A stretch of 64,000 nt of DNA from assembly GCF_021117275.1 (NCBI RefSeq), contig NZ_CP088245.1, positions 4,466,001-4,530,000 of the forward strand, read 5' to 3'. Each line of letters opens with the position of its first letter. The first letter of the stretch is position 1. The translations under genes were made by a program, and so were the position numbers. The stretch is from Metabacillus sp. B2-18 (GTDB taxonomy: Bacteria; Bacillota; Bacilli; Bacillales; Bacillaceae). The notes beneath the pieces are model-generated. The model did not search any database. It was not told the DNA's origin and saw only the letters and a program-made list of their open reading frames with translations. Positions 8,457-17,645 of this stretch are shown one piece after another.

Positions 8457-9140
8457 TTACTTCACTTCAACCCAACCATTTTTAATCGCGACAACAACGG
8501 CTTGTGTACGATCGTTCACATTCATTTTTTGCAAGATGTTACTTACATGGTTTTTAACGGTTTTTTCGCTTATAAACAATGCTTCTCCAATGCCGCGGTT
8601 ACTTTTTCCGTCAGCAAGCATTTGAAGCACCTCACACTCACGACGTGTTAAAATATGTAATGGACGTCGAATTTCAGGCTGCATCGGCTGAAGATTAGCT
8701 TGTCCATTCGAAGTGGCAAGGCGTCTAAATTCGTTTACAAGGTTATGAGTAACCTTTGGATGTAAATAAGAGCCGCCGTCTGCTACAACCTTAACTGCTT
8801 CGATTAATGTGTCAGCATCCATTTCTTTTAATAGATAGCCTCTTGCACCTGTTTTCAGAGCGTGTGTTACATAGTTTTCATCATCATGAATCGATAGGAT
8901 GATGATTTTTGTATCTTCATTTGCTTCAACCAATTGTTTCGTTGCTTCGACACCGTTCACTTTAGGCATATTGATATCCATGATCACAACATCAGGCTTG
9001 TGTGCATCAACGATTGCTAATGCTTCTTCACCGTCGTCACCTTCTGCAACTACCTCAAAGCTTGGTTCGAAATCTAAAATGCGTTTAACACCTTCACGAA
9101 ATAATTGATGATCATCAATAATGGCAATTTTCGTCTTCAT
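8457..9140 (-). CDS. degU: Response regulator DegU
   Basis: About 227 residues: receiver domain ([18 protein letters not shown], phospho-acceptor Asp in [13 protein letters not shown], Lys in [10 protein letters not shown]) and a C-terminal LuxR/NarL helix-turn-helix ([20 protein letters not shown], then [18 protein letters not shown]). DegU controls degradative enzymes, motility and competence in Bacillus. Start at 9140 (MKTKIAII) follows GGGGAGGCG; the upstream codon at 9158 is less likely. The partner sensor kinase degS is directly upstream. Confidence 0.97.
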   Translation of the reverse strand: MKTKIAIIDDHQLFREGVKRILDFEPSFEVVAEGDDGEEALAIVDAHKPDVVIMDINMPKVNGVEATKQLVEANEDTKIIILSIHDDENYVTHALKTGARGYLLKEMDADTLIEAVKVVADGGSYLHPKVTHNLVNEFRRLATSNGQANLQPMQPEIRRPLHILTRRECEVLQMLADGKSNRGIGEALFISEKTVKNHVSNILQKMNVNDRTQAVVVAIKNGWVEVK

Positions 9141-9229
9141 GAGCTTACGCCTCCCCATCGTCTATTCTAGTCTAAATGGCATCCATTACGTCAATATGTC
9201 TTTAGCCGTATTTATACTAGGAATTGGTA

Positions 9230-10396
9230 TTAAGTGCCATGATATGGGACTTGGAACATGATAAAAGTCCCTAATCCAACTTTTGAGTCAATCGTCATCT
9301 TTCCGCCGAGAAGATCGACTCGTTCCTTCATTCCAATCAGTCCAAAAGATTTTTTATCTTTATTTCCTTTTGCTTCCTTAATATTAAACCCTATTCCATC
9401 ATCTTTCACAATCATTGTAATCGACTCACATGTAACCTCAACTTTAACGGTTATTTCATTCGCATCCGCGTGCTTTAGTGCATTTGTGACAGCTTCTTGT
9501 GCTAGTCGGAATAACGCAACCTCAAATCGCGGTGGAAGTCGGTGTCCATCAATTTCGCCAATGCTTTGAAAATGAATTTTGGTTTTTCCATTATATTCTT
9601 CGATTGTGTCCATATATTTTCTGAGGGTGGGTATAAGTCCTAAGTCATCTAAAGCCATTGGTCTTAGGTCATAAATAATTCTTCTTACCTCATATAAAGC
9701 ATTTCGGACGTTTTTTCGAAGGTTACGGATTTCTTTAAACCCTTCCTCCGCTCCCCTCTCACGATAAATACGTTCAATTAACTCAGAACGCATCATCACG
9801 TTCGCAAGCATTTGCGCTGGACCGTCATGAATCTCCCTAGACACACGTTTTCGTTCTTCTTCCTGCGCTTCTATAATACGCAAACCAAAATCCTGCTTTT
9901 GCTGGGCATCCTCTAACAGTATACCAACTTGGCGAAGATCGCTGTTTAAATAATTTAAAACAACGGAAATTTGTCCAACAAGCGCTTCTGATCGTTCAAT
10001 AATTTCTTGAAGCCCCAGCAAACGTCTTTCTAAATCATCACGGCGATCACGAAGCTGCTTTTCGTGCTGCTGAAGCATAGAGTGCTCTACCTGAAGCTTA
10101 TGAGCTTTTTCATAGGCTTCACGAATTTCATCTTCAGTAAAGTCTTTGAAATTTTTACTCACCTGTGAAAGTCGGTTTCGGGCAAGTCTGGCTTGAACCT
10201 CAAGCTTATCTCCCTCATCAATCACCGTATTCACTTGCTTTTTGATTTCAACTAACTCTTCTACTAAAGACTCATACTGCTGTCTGGACTGTTCACCGAT
10301 TATAAAGATTTCATCCTTACTTCCAGCAACCGTCCCAATCATTTTGTCTAATATTTCATCAAGTAAATTACTATCTATTTTTTGACTGGAGTTCAT
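9230..10396 (-). CDS. degS: Sensor histidine kinase DegS
   Basis: 388 residues, no membrane segment, as expected for cytoplasmic DegS. Long N-terminal coiled coil (about residues 30-170), HisKA_3 dimerisation domain with phospho-accepting His in RKRVSREIHDGPAQMLANV, and a C-terminal HATPase domain (EAVTNALKHADANEI, VKDDGIGFN, GLIGMKERVDLLGG). Phosphorylates DegU. GGAGGGAAAACA precedes the ATG. Divergent from yvyE. Confidence 0.97.
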   Translation of the reverse strand: MNSSQKIDSNLLDEILDKMIGTVAGSKDEIFIIGEQSRQQYESLVEELVEIKKQVNTVIDEGDKLEVQARLARNRLSQVSKNFKDFTEDEIREAYEKAHKLQVEHSMLQQHEKQLRDRRDDLERRLLGLQEIIERSEALVGQISVVLNYLNSDLRQVGILLEDAQQKQDFGLRIIEAQEEERKRVSREIHDGPAQMLANVMMRSELIERIYRERGAEEGFKEIRNLRKNVRNALYEVRRIIYDLRPMALDDLGLIPTLRKYMDTIEEYNGKTKIHFQSIGEIDGHRLPPRFEVALFRLAQEAVTNALKHADANEITVKVEVTCESITMIVKDDGIGFNIKEAKGNKDKKSFGLIGMKERVDLLGGKMTIDSKVGLGTFIMFQVPYHGT

Positions 10397-10528
10397 TGTT
10401 TTCCCTCCGACTTTTATACCATAATTTTAGTTTGTCACATTTTTAACAATTGAAGTAAAAAATTTGTCGTTTTATAATAAAAGAATGTGCTATTCTAAAT
10501 CTGCTTGCTTGTCAGGAGGTGTACAAGC

Positions 10529-11161
10529 ATGCTTTCACACTATTATACCGTAAAAGGCTATGGAGAGCATGAAATTGTTATACAAAAATCACGTTTTATT
10601 TGTTATGTAGAACGAGTGAACACGGAAGAAGAAGCTACTCAATTTATTCAACAAATCAAGAAAAAACATCATGATGCCAATCATAATTGTTCAGCCTATT
10701 TAATAGGAGAAAACGATACCATTCAAAAAGCAAATGATGACGGTGAACCGAGCGGTACAGCTGGTGTCCCTATGCTTGAAGTTCTGAAAAAGAAACAGTT
10801 AAAAGACACAGTAGTTGTTGTTACCCGTTATTTCGGCGGAATTAAGCTAGGAACTGGCGGCCTCATTCGCGCTTACGGAAAATCGGTTTCAGAAGGACTA
10901 TCAGCAATCGGAATCGTTGAACGCAAGCTGATGCGTGTGATGCATACAAAGATCGACTATACATGGTTAGGTAAAGTCGAAAATGAACTGCGAGATTCTA
11001 TTTATAAAATAAAGGAAATTCATTACCTAGAGCAAGTCGAAATTGAAGCCTTTGTTGAAGAAGCTTCCATAAATACCTTTGAAAAATGGATGACAGAGCT
11101 TACAAATGGGCAAGGTTACATTATAAAGGGAGAAAATATTTATTTAGAAGAACCGATTTAA
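10529..11161 (+). CDS. yvyE: YigZ/IMPACT family protein YvyE
   Basis: About 210 residues with the UPF0029 signature (DDGEPSGTAGVPMLEVL, then VVVVTRYFGGIKLGTGGLIR) and a C-terminal ferredoxin-like domain. The family is linked to translation or stress regulation; function in Bacillus is not established. Start at the ATG 10529, nine bases after AGGAGGT, not the TTG at 10505. Divergent from degS as in B. subtilis. An extended -10 (TGC TATTCT, 10488-10496) may be its promoter. Confidence 0.93.
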   Translation: MLSHYYTVKGYGEHEIVIQKSRFICYVERVNTEEEATQFIQQIKKKHHDANHNCSAYLIGENDTIQKANDDGEPSGTAGVPMLEVLKKKQLKDTVVVVTRYFGGIKLGTGGLIRAYGKSVSEGLSAIGIVERKLMRVMHTKIDYTWLGKVENELRDSIYKIKEIHYLEQVEIEAFVEEASINTFEKWMTELTNGQGYIIKGENIYLEEPI

Positions 11162-11263
11162 TACCAAAGCTTTGATGATCTAGAAGGTGCCCGCAGAAAA
11201 CAAGCGCCTCCTGCGAAACATTTCACGAAGCCTACCCAAACACTAAATAAATGAGGGATAGTA

Positions 11264-12271
11264 GTGGCTACTAGATTAAAAAATAAAAAAGTGAAGAAAA
11301 AGAAAAGCTTTTTGAAACGAATTCTTCTTTTTCTTTTACTTGTTCTTTTAGGTGTAGGCGGATATACCGGCTACACAATTTATAAAACCTATGCAGCAGC
11401 AAATCAATCGTATTCAGAATTGGAACGCGGTGAAAAATCTGAGCGAAGAGAAACAGCTGTTAAAGTAAATGAAGATCCATTTTCGATTCTTTTAATGGGT
11501 GTAGAGGATTATTCCTCGGGTGGAGAAAATGGACGTACGGATACATTAATAGTTGTCACCGTAAATCCAACACTTCAAACGATAAAAATGTTAAGTATCC
11601 CTCGTGATACATTTGTTACTCTCCCGGAGGATGGAAGTGAAACAAAAATAAATCACGCCTATGCCTTTGGCGGAAAAGAGTTAACAATTGAAACAACAGA
11701 AGAACTTTTGGACATACCAATCGATTATTATGCTACTGTTAGCTTCCAAGCGTTTAAATCAATTGTCGATGAGCTTGATGGTGTAACAGTCAATGTACCT
11801 TTTGATTTTTACGAGAACAGTGATGAAGACGGCAAACGAATTTATTTTGAAGAAGGACCTGCTGAGCTTGATGGTGAAGAAGCTCTTGCCTATGCAAGAA
11901 TGAGGAAAAGAGATCCTCGCGGAGACTTTGGAAGAAATGACCGTCAAAAAGAGATTATTACAGCCATTATCGACAAAGCCACCTCTCCAGCTAATTTATT
12001 TAAAATTGATGAACTAGCTATGCACATCGGAGACAATGTTGAAACGAATTTTAGAATATCGCAAGCGATCGCCCTACAACAAAAATATCCAAACATTAAT
12101 GGAGATAATATTGAAAAGCTAACAATTGAAGGCAGCGATGAATATATTAATGATATTTATTATTTTATTCCGGATGAAGAAATGCTTGAAGAAGTGCAGC
12201 TTGAGCTACAAACACATTTAGAGCAAGAACAACAAACCTCGACAAGCACCTCTTCAGATTATCAAAACTAG
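11264..12271 (+). CDS. LytR-CpsA-Psr (LCP) family glycopolymer ligase
   Basis: 335 residues from a GTG. A Lys-rich cytoplasmic N-terminus and one membrane anchor (residues about 20-42) precede an extracellular LCP domain with TDTLIVVTVNP, MLSIPRDTFVTLP, KINHAYAFGG and the lipid-phosphate-binding ARMRKRDPRGDFGRNDRQ. LCP enzymes transfer undecaprenyl-linked glycopolymers to peptidoglycan. It sits where lytR lies in B. subtilis, next to the wall-hydrolase operon, and is a candidate for attaching the secondary cell wall polymer encoded at 17.6-28.4 kb. Confidence 0.93.
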   Translation: MATRLKNKKVKKKKSFLKRILLFLLLVLLGVGGYTGYTIYKTYAAANQSYSELERGEKSERRETAVKVNEDPFSILLMGVEDYSSGGENGRTDTLIVVTVNPTLQTIKMLSIPRDTFVTLPEDGSETKINHAYAFGGKELTIETTEELLDIPIDYYATVSFQAFKSIVDELDGVTVNVPFDFYENSDEDGKRIYFEEGPAELDGEEALAYARMRKRDPRGDFGRNDRQKEIITAIIDKATSPANLFKIDELAMHIGDNVETNFRISQAIALQQKYPNINGDNIEKLTIEGSDEYINDIYYFIPDEEMLEEVQLELQTHLEQEQQTSTSTSSDYQN

Positions 12272-12337
12272 ACAGATTAAGACATTATTCCCAAAGACAA
12301 ACTTTTTATAGTTTGTTAGAATATTTATATAACTTAT

Positions 12338-12369
12338 CCTCTGAATTTCCCTTTCAGAGGTATTTTTTT
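12338..12369 (+). terminator. Terminator after LCP gene
   Basis: CCTCTGAA / TTCAGAGG hairpin followed by TATTTTTTTG on the plus strand, 66 bases past the LCP stop. Confidence 0.85.
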
Positions 12370-12404
12370 GCCAAATAAAATATAGGAGAGGAGAACTAGG
12401 TATA

Positions 12405-15044
12405 TTGAAATGGTTTAGAACACTTATTGCTGTCACCTTCTTGTTTTTAAGTATCGGTCAGCCGTTCTCTACATATGCGGCGGAATCAACCGAACCCTAC
12501 CCCTTCATCGGTCAAGTAACTGGTGATACTGTTAGCATGCATAAAGGTGCTACGACGAACTATGATGTTGTTTCTACATTGAAAAAAGGAGAAATTGTGG
12601 GGGTCATAGGAGACTTTACCAACAATTCAAATGAGGAATGGCTGAACATTTCTGTGAACTCCGTGAAAGGCTGGGTTAAGAAAACCAGTGTTTCCCCATT
12701 GGAGGAAGCACCCTCATCACTCTACGCAAACAAAAATCTTGCCGATGTTAGAAAAGGAGCATCAACATCTTATCCTTCTGTTGAAACATTACAATACGGA
12801 CAGAAAGTAACCGTAATTGATACGTATGTAAGCACACAAGGAGAAATTTGGTATCGCATTGATTTAGGAAGTGTTCAAGGTTGGGTGTATAGTGAACAAT
12901 TAACTAAAACACCTGTTGTCCAATTGCTTCAAACAAATCAATCCACAACCGTTCATAGTGGTGCAACATCTTCATACAAAATCGTCGCTACTCTTGAAGA
13001 AAATGTTGAATTAACTATTATTGATTCTTTTACCAATAATCAGCAAGAAGTATGGTATCGAATTCAGCTCGAAGATGGAACAAAAGGTTGGGTCCATTCA
13101 GAATTCACTGAAGTAATTCAAGAGAATAATGACACAACACAAAGCTTCCCTATTGTTTATGTGAAAAATGTAGGTTCCAAGATTCATAGTGGTGCACTAG
13201 ATTCATATCGTGTTGTGTATCTACCAAACCAAAATGAAGCATTACAAGTTATTGATGAATTCACGAACAACTTAAATCAAACATGGTACCGTGTTGAATT
13301 AAGTGCTGATTTAAAAGGCTGGATTCTATCAACCGAAGTTCAAGAACAACCCCTTCATGAGAGTCAAATTGTTGGGAACTATGTTTTTGTTAAAAATGAT
13401 GGAGCTGTTGTTAGAAAAGGTGCATTAAGCAGCTATCCTACAGCAGATACATTAACGGTAAATGATGATCTGAAGGTAATAGGCACATTTATTAACCAAA
13501 ACGACGAATTCTGGTTACGTGTTCAAACATCAAACAATGTAACAGGCTGGATACTTGCTACAGACACTCAAAAGGAAACGATAGTAAACACCACTTATTA
13601 TCTTAATACAAACGGTGTTGTAAGAAGCGGTGCCCTTGATTCTTATCGTCAGTTAGCATCACTTTCTCAAGGTTCTGCTGTTTACGTTATTGATACTTTT
13701 GAAAATAACAATAAAGAGCTTTGGTATCGAGTGACATTAGAATCTGGTGAGAATGGCTGGATCAAGTCAACAGCTGTAACGAGCAAACAGTTCCACCTTA
13801 ATAAATCATTCGTTGTTGGTACTAATAGCACCTACGTTTATAAAGGTGCCATGCATCATTATAAAAAAGTAACAAAACTTCCATATGGTTCGAAGGTAAA
13901 AGTTTTATTCGAATTTATTAATGATAAAAATCAACATTGGTACAATGTTCAATTATCAAATGGAACAAAAGGCTGGGTACCTAAGGCAGAATTATTTACT
14001 AGCCTTTCAGACAGAACCTTTGTTTACCCGCTTAACGCCAATGTGCTACACAAAAGTGCAACTGCAAGCTCTGGATACAACACAAAAGTTCAAGCAGGTG
14101 AACAATTAATTTACCTTTGGAGTCACAATGAATGGATTAACGTTGAAAATTCAAAAGGTGTCCGAGGCTGGATCCTAAAGAATGACACAAGGGAATTCAT
14201 TCCAAACATTTTCTTAAATCCTAAGGTTTCTCAATCAGGAAATGCCACAACATTAGTTTGGGATAAATCATTGAATTTTGCTGTAGGAAACAAGCTTCTT
14301 TCAAATGGAGTTGTTCAGCTAACAGGAAGCAAGCTTCATACTGTTTTACCTTCTCAATCGATTAAAGGATTGAAAAACATCTCAGCTACATCTAGTGCCA
14401 TTACGTTAACACCTGAATCAGGCTATTTGATTGGAGTACGCAACAACAGCAAGCAAACTCAGGTTAAGGTCATGCCAATTGGATTAGCTGGTAAGAAAAT
14501 CATTGTTGATGCAGGTCACGGAGATCAAGATCCAGGTGCCGTTGGTCCAACAAAATTAAAAGAAAAAGATGTAACATTAGACGTTTCAAGAAAATTAAAA
14601 GCAGAGCTTGAGCGCCAAGGAGCAATTGTTACCCTTACTCGAAGTGGTGATACGTTTTTAACTTTGGCACAGCGTGTTGCGATTGCAAACTCATCAGACA
14701 ATGATGCCTTTATTAGCATTCATGCAAATGCTAGTGTGAGCACATCTGCACGAGGGACAGAAACATACTATAACACTGCCTATAACTTTAATGGCCCAAA
14801 AAGTAGTGTACTAGCTTCTTATATTCAAGATTCATTAGTTGATAGAATCAACACCTACGACCGTGGCACAAAAACAGCGAACTACTATGTACTAAAAAAT
14901 AACGAACTACCAAGTGCATTAGTTGAATTAGCCTTTATCTCAAATCCAAACGAAGAGTCCATGCTAAAAAACGACATTACACGTGGACAAGCTGCTGTTG
15001 GAATTGCTGAAGGCCTTAAAAAATACTTCACTGGAGGAAACTAA
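12405..15044 (+). CDS. N-acetylmuramoyl-L-alanine amidase with eight SH3b-like repeats
   Basis: 879 residues from a TTG after GGAGAGGAG. Signal peptide (KWFRTLIAVTFLFLSIGQP, cut near ATYAAE), then about eight bacterial SH3-like repeats of roughly 70 residues, each with the pattern VHxGAxxxY...WYRV...GWV (about residues 30-590), a linker, and a C-terminal Amidase_3 domain (about 690-875) with zinc ligands in IIVDAGHGDQDPGAVG, the Glu of KEKDVTLDV and SIHANAS, and the catalytic Glu in ALVELAFISNP. It cleaves the stem peptide from MurNAc. The position and operon match lytC of B. subtilis, but the CWB2 binding repeats of LytC are replaced by SH3b repeats. Confidence 0.93.
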   Translation: MKWFRTLIAVTFLFLSIGQPFSTYAAESTEPYPFIGQVTGDTVSMHKGATTNYDVVSTLKKGEIVGVIGDFTNNSNEEWLNISVNSVKGWVKKTSVSPLEEAPSSLYANKNLADVRKGASTSYPSVETLQYGQKVTVIDTYVSTQGEIWYRIDLGSVQGWVYSEQLTKTPVVQLLQTNQSTTVHSGATSSYKIVATLEENVELTIIDSFTNNQQEVWYRIQLEDGTKGWVHSEFTEVIQENNDTTQSFPIVYVKNVGSKIHSGALDSYRVVYLPNQNEALQVIDEFTNNLNQTWYRVELSADLKGWILSTEVQEQPLHESQIVGNYVFVKNDGAVVRKGALSSYPTADTLTVNDDLKVIGTFINQNDEFWLRVQTSNNVTGWILATDTQKETIVNTTYYLNTNGVVRSGALDSYRQLASLSQGSAVYVIDTFENNNKELWYRVTLESGENGWIKSTAVTSKQFHLNKSFVVGTNSTYVYKGAMHHYKKVTKLPYGSKVKVLFEFINDKNQHWYNVQLSNGTKGWVPKAELFTSLSDRTFVYPLNANVLHKSATASSGYNTKVQAGEQLIYLWSHNEWINVENSKGVRGWILKNDTREFIPNIFLNPKVSQSGNATTLVWDKSLNFAVGNKLLSNGVVQLTGSKLHTVLPSQSIKGLKNISATSSAITLTPESGYLIGVRNNSKQTQVKVMPIGLAGKKIIVDAGHGDQDPGAVGPTKLKEKDVTLDVSRKLKAELERQGAIVTLTRSGDTFLTLAQRVAIANSSDNDAFISIHANASVSTSARGTETYYNTAYNFNGPKSSVLASYIQDSLVDRINTYDRGTKTANYYVLKNNELPSALVELAFISNPNEESMLKNDITRGQAAVGIAEGLKKYFTGGN

Positions 15045-15045
15045 G

Positions 15046-15693
15046 ATGAAAAAGAAAAGTATGTTTGTTATCTCTTCTGTTTTTCTTACTGGATTTTTAG
15101 TAGGAAGCTACACCCCTACTCAAGTCGGCTCAGCTGCAAGCAATGTTGTGCTAGCAAGTGTTGAGTGGGTAACAAACCAAATCAATCCTCTTCAATCACG
15201 AGTAACAAAACTGGAAAGTGAAGTAGCCTCTCTAAAAAACGCCATAAAAGATGGTGGTGGCTCTGAGACAACTTTGCCTTCTAAAGTTTATGTAAGCAGT
15301 ACATCTGCAACCGTTCATAAAGGAGCAACTAAAGATTACGCAGTTGTTGCTACGTTTATGAAAGGAAAAGAACTTTCTGTTATTGACGAACACGATGGTA
15401 GCACTGGTAAATGGTATCGCGTTGAATATGCAACAGGCAAATATGGCTGGATCTATTCTGGCGATGTTTCAACAACAACAGTCGCTAAGCTTTCAACTGT
15501 AACAATCACAGCAACAGCAACCGTTCATAGAGGAGCAACAACAGATTATCGTTCAGTTGCTGTATTACAAAAAGGGACAACCGTTAAATATGTAGGTTCG
15601 TTTACTAACAACAACGGTGAACTTTGGTACAACGTTGAATTATCAAACGGTGTAAGAGGTTGGATTCAAGCAATCTATGGAGAGGTGAAATAA
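15046..15693 (+). CDS. Secreted SH3b-domain protein
   Basis: About 215 residues (MKKKSMFVISSVFLTGFLVG). Signal peptide, short coiled coil (QSRVTKLESEVASLKNAIK) and two SH3b repeats (ATVHKGATKDYAVVATF ... YGWIYSGDV, and ATVHRGATTDYRSVAVL ... RGWIQAI). The ATG at 15046 lies one base after the amidase stop with GGAGG just before; the frame is open upstream to 14983 but that would run inside the amidase gene. Middle gene of the operon, analogous in place to a helper protein of lytABC, though not related to LytA lipoprotein. Confidence 0.85.
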   Translation: MKKKSMFVISSVFLTGFLVGSYTPTQVGSAASNVVLASVEWVTNQINPLQSRVTKLESEVASLKNAIKDGGGSETTLPSKVYVSSTSATVHKGATKDYAVVATFMKGKELSVIDEHDGSTGKWYRVEYATGKYGWIYSGDVSTTTVAKLSTVTITATATVHRGATTDYRSVAVLQKGTTVKYVGSFTNNNGELWYNVELSNGVRGWIQAIYGEVK

Positions 15694-15697
15694 TAGT

Positions 15698-17218
15698 ATG
15701 GCTAAAAAAGTTCTATTAGGTGTTTTTCTGACACTTAGCCTACTATGGAATGCAGATGCCGCTAATGCTGCATCAATTAAAACATATTCTAATCCCGTTG
15801 CTGTCCAACTCGTTGATATTTCAACTAGTACACTTAAGCTTCAAAGCATCTATGAATTAACGAATAAAGCAAACAACCAAAAAACTTACTTTTTACCGGG
15901 TCTTAATATTACGATTACCCGTTCACAAAGCAATGTAAACATTGACGCAGGATCTGCTTCTTTTTCTTCAGCAAGTGGATTTGAATTAAAAGAAGTGTAT
16001 AACGTTGCCCAATATGCACGTTTCACCACAACAACTGATCTTAAAAGTGGTGCTACATCAGATTATCCAACAAGAAAGTCGTTAACAAAAGCAGAAACAG
16101 CTGAATATATTGGAAGCTTTGTTAACAACAAGGGCGAAACATGGTTCAACGTTCAGGTTGCAGATGGAACAAAGGGCTGGGTCCCTGCTAAAACAACCTT
16201 AATTGACAAAAATACCGTTTCGCTGCCGACGATTGCCTACGGTGCTAGCGCTTATCGAGGCGGTATGTCTCTTCTACCAAAAACAGCTGGTAAAGTAGCA
16301 ATCGTCAATAATCTTGATCTAGAAGACTACTTAAAAGGTGTTGTACCAAATGAAATGCCAGCATCATGGCATAAAGAAGCTTTAAAAGCACAAGCAATTG
16401 TAGCGAGAAGCTATGCGGCTAACAGCATGTCTTTAAAAAATACAACTGCAAGCCAAGTGTACAAAGGCTACACATCTGAAGATGCTAGAACGAATCAGGC
16501 TGTTAGCGAAACAGCTGGTGTGGTCGTGAAGTATGGCGGTAAGCCAATTCAAACATTTTTCTACTCAACAAGTGGCGGCCGAACTGCAAATGTTGGTGAT
16601 GTTTGGAACTCAAATCAAGCGAGCTTCCCATACTTGATTTCCGTTGATGATCCTTACGAAAATTCACCACACAGCAACTGGCAAAACTCATTTACATCAA
16701 GCATGATTCTAAACAGCTTCGGATTAGATCCAGCAACAACAACACTTTATGATATTAAAACAAATCCAACAGGAGCCAATGGCGAGATAACAAGTGTCAC
16801 CATTAGCACGTCTGCTGGAGAAAAAACAGTCACAGGTAACGAGCTCACAATCCGTAAGCTCTTCCCAATCGAAGGAAGCTACGGCTTCTTAAAATCAAAC
16901 TGGTTTACGTTAAACGTAGATAAAGAATACACCGTTCAAACCGCTAGTGGCCAACAATCACAATTAAGTGTTTCCGGCCAACAAGTCATGACGGGCACAA
17001 ACACAACATCAACAATTTCATCATCAGACGTTTCCATTCAAACAGCAAGTGGAACCATCACAAAAGAAGCTGACCCTGCCTCTATTACCGCTACAGGTAA
17101 AGGCTGGGGCCACCGTATCGGCATGAGCCAATACGGCGCCAAAGGCTTCGCCGAAAACAACTGGAAAGCTGTTGATATTGTGAAGCATTACTTCCCTAAT
17201 ACGGATGTTTCGAAATAA
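15698..17218 (+). CDS. SpoIID/LytB-domain cell wall protein with SH3b repeat
   Basis: 506 residues. Signal peptide (KKVLLGVFLTLSLLWNADA), one SH3b repeat (TDLKSGATSDYPTRKSL ... KGWVPAKTT, about 110-170) and a SpoIID/LytB domain (about 180-500) with YLKGVVPNEMPASWHKEALK, AQAIVARSYAANSM, FFYSTSGGRT and the closing GWGHRIGMSQYGAKGFAE. In sporulation SpoIID is a lytic transglycosylase; LytB enhances the LytC amidase. The operon context with the amidase at 12405 makes a LytB-like amidase modifier role likely. Gap of 4 bases to the previous gene. Confidence 0.92.
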   Translation: MAKKVLLGVFLTLSLLWNADAANAASIKTYSNPVAVQLVDISTSTLKLQSIYELTNKANNQKTYFLPGLNITITRSQSNVNIDAGSASFSSASGFELKEVYNVAQYARFTTTTDLKSGATSDYPTRKSLTKAETAEYIGSFVNNKGETWFNVQVADGTKGWVPAKTTLIDKNTVSLPTIAYGASAYRGGMSLLPKTAGKVAIVNNLDLEDYLKGVVPNEMPASWHKEALKAQAIVARSYAANSMSLKNTTASQVYKGYTSEDARTNQAVSETAGVVVKYGGKPIQTFFYSTSGGRTANVGDVWNSNQASFPYLISVDDPYENSPHSNWQNSFTSSMILNSFGLDPATTTLYDIKTNPTGANGEITSVTISTSAGEKTVTGNELTIRKLFPIEGSYGFLKSNWFTLNVDKEYTVQTASGQQSQLSVSGQQVMTGTNTTSTISSSDVSIQTASGTITKEADPASITATGKGWGHRIGMSQYGAKGFAENNWKAVDIVKHYFPNTDVSK

Positions 17219-17224
17219 TGGATA

Positions 17225-17262
17225 CTAAAAAGCATGGATCTGAATTGATCCATGCTTTTTAT
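17225..17262 (+). terminator. Terminator of the amidase operon
   Basis: AAAAAGCATGGATC / GATCCATGCTTTTT perfect inverted repeat with a 6-base loop and trailing T run, directly after the LytB-like gene. Confidence 0.92.
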
Positions 17263-17364
17263 ATTTCTGTAAACTCAGTGATGTTAGATATAATTAATAA
17301 CAATGCCGAACTCTTACAATATTATTGATACCCATTTACCTTTTGCAGCTGGGGCGAGTCAACA

Positions 17365-17545
17365 TTACTTAAATGAAGACCATCTTGCTTACACGGGCGA
17401 ACCAGATTGGTCTTCATCACTCATATGAGAACCATCTCTCTTCCATTATTCACCCAACTTGGTCTTCATCACTCATATGAAAACCATCTCTCTTCCATTA
17501 TTCACCCAACTTGGTCTTCATCACTCATATATAACACCATTTCCC
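17365..17545. repeat. 52-bp-period palindromic array (TGGTCTTCAT type)
   Basis: This convergent gap of 427 bp holds no gene. TTGGTCTTCATC recurs at 17407, 17459 and 17511, exactly 52 bases apart, and a half unit (ATGAAGACCAT) precedes at about 17377. Each unit is a palindrome TGGTCTTCAT-7 bases-ATGAAAACCA followed by a conserved spacer CTCTCTTCCATTATTCACC. The last unit decays to ATATAACACCA. Same unit type as at 58.2 kb. A terminator for the amidase operon is at its left side. Confidence 0.9.
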
Positions 17546-17645
17546 TTGCACGTCCTCTAACAATCAAAATTATCACTCTACATTGAGACTATGAAAACAA
17601 TAAAAGCCCCATCCACAATGTGAATGGAGCTTTTCCATCAACTTA

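Noticed and set aside
17365..17545. CRISPR-like appearance of the 52-bp arrays
   Set aside because: The whole 52-base unit is repeated, including the part between palindromes; there are no unique spacers and no cas genes.
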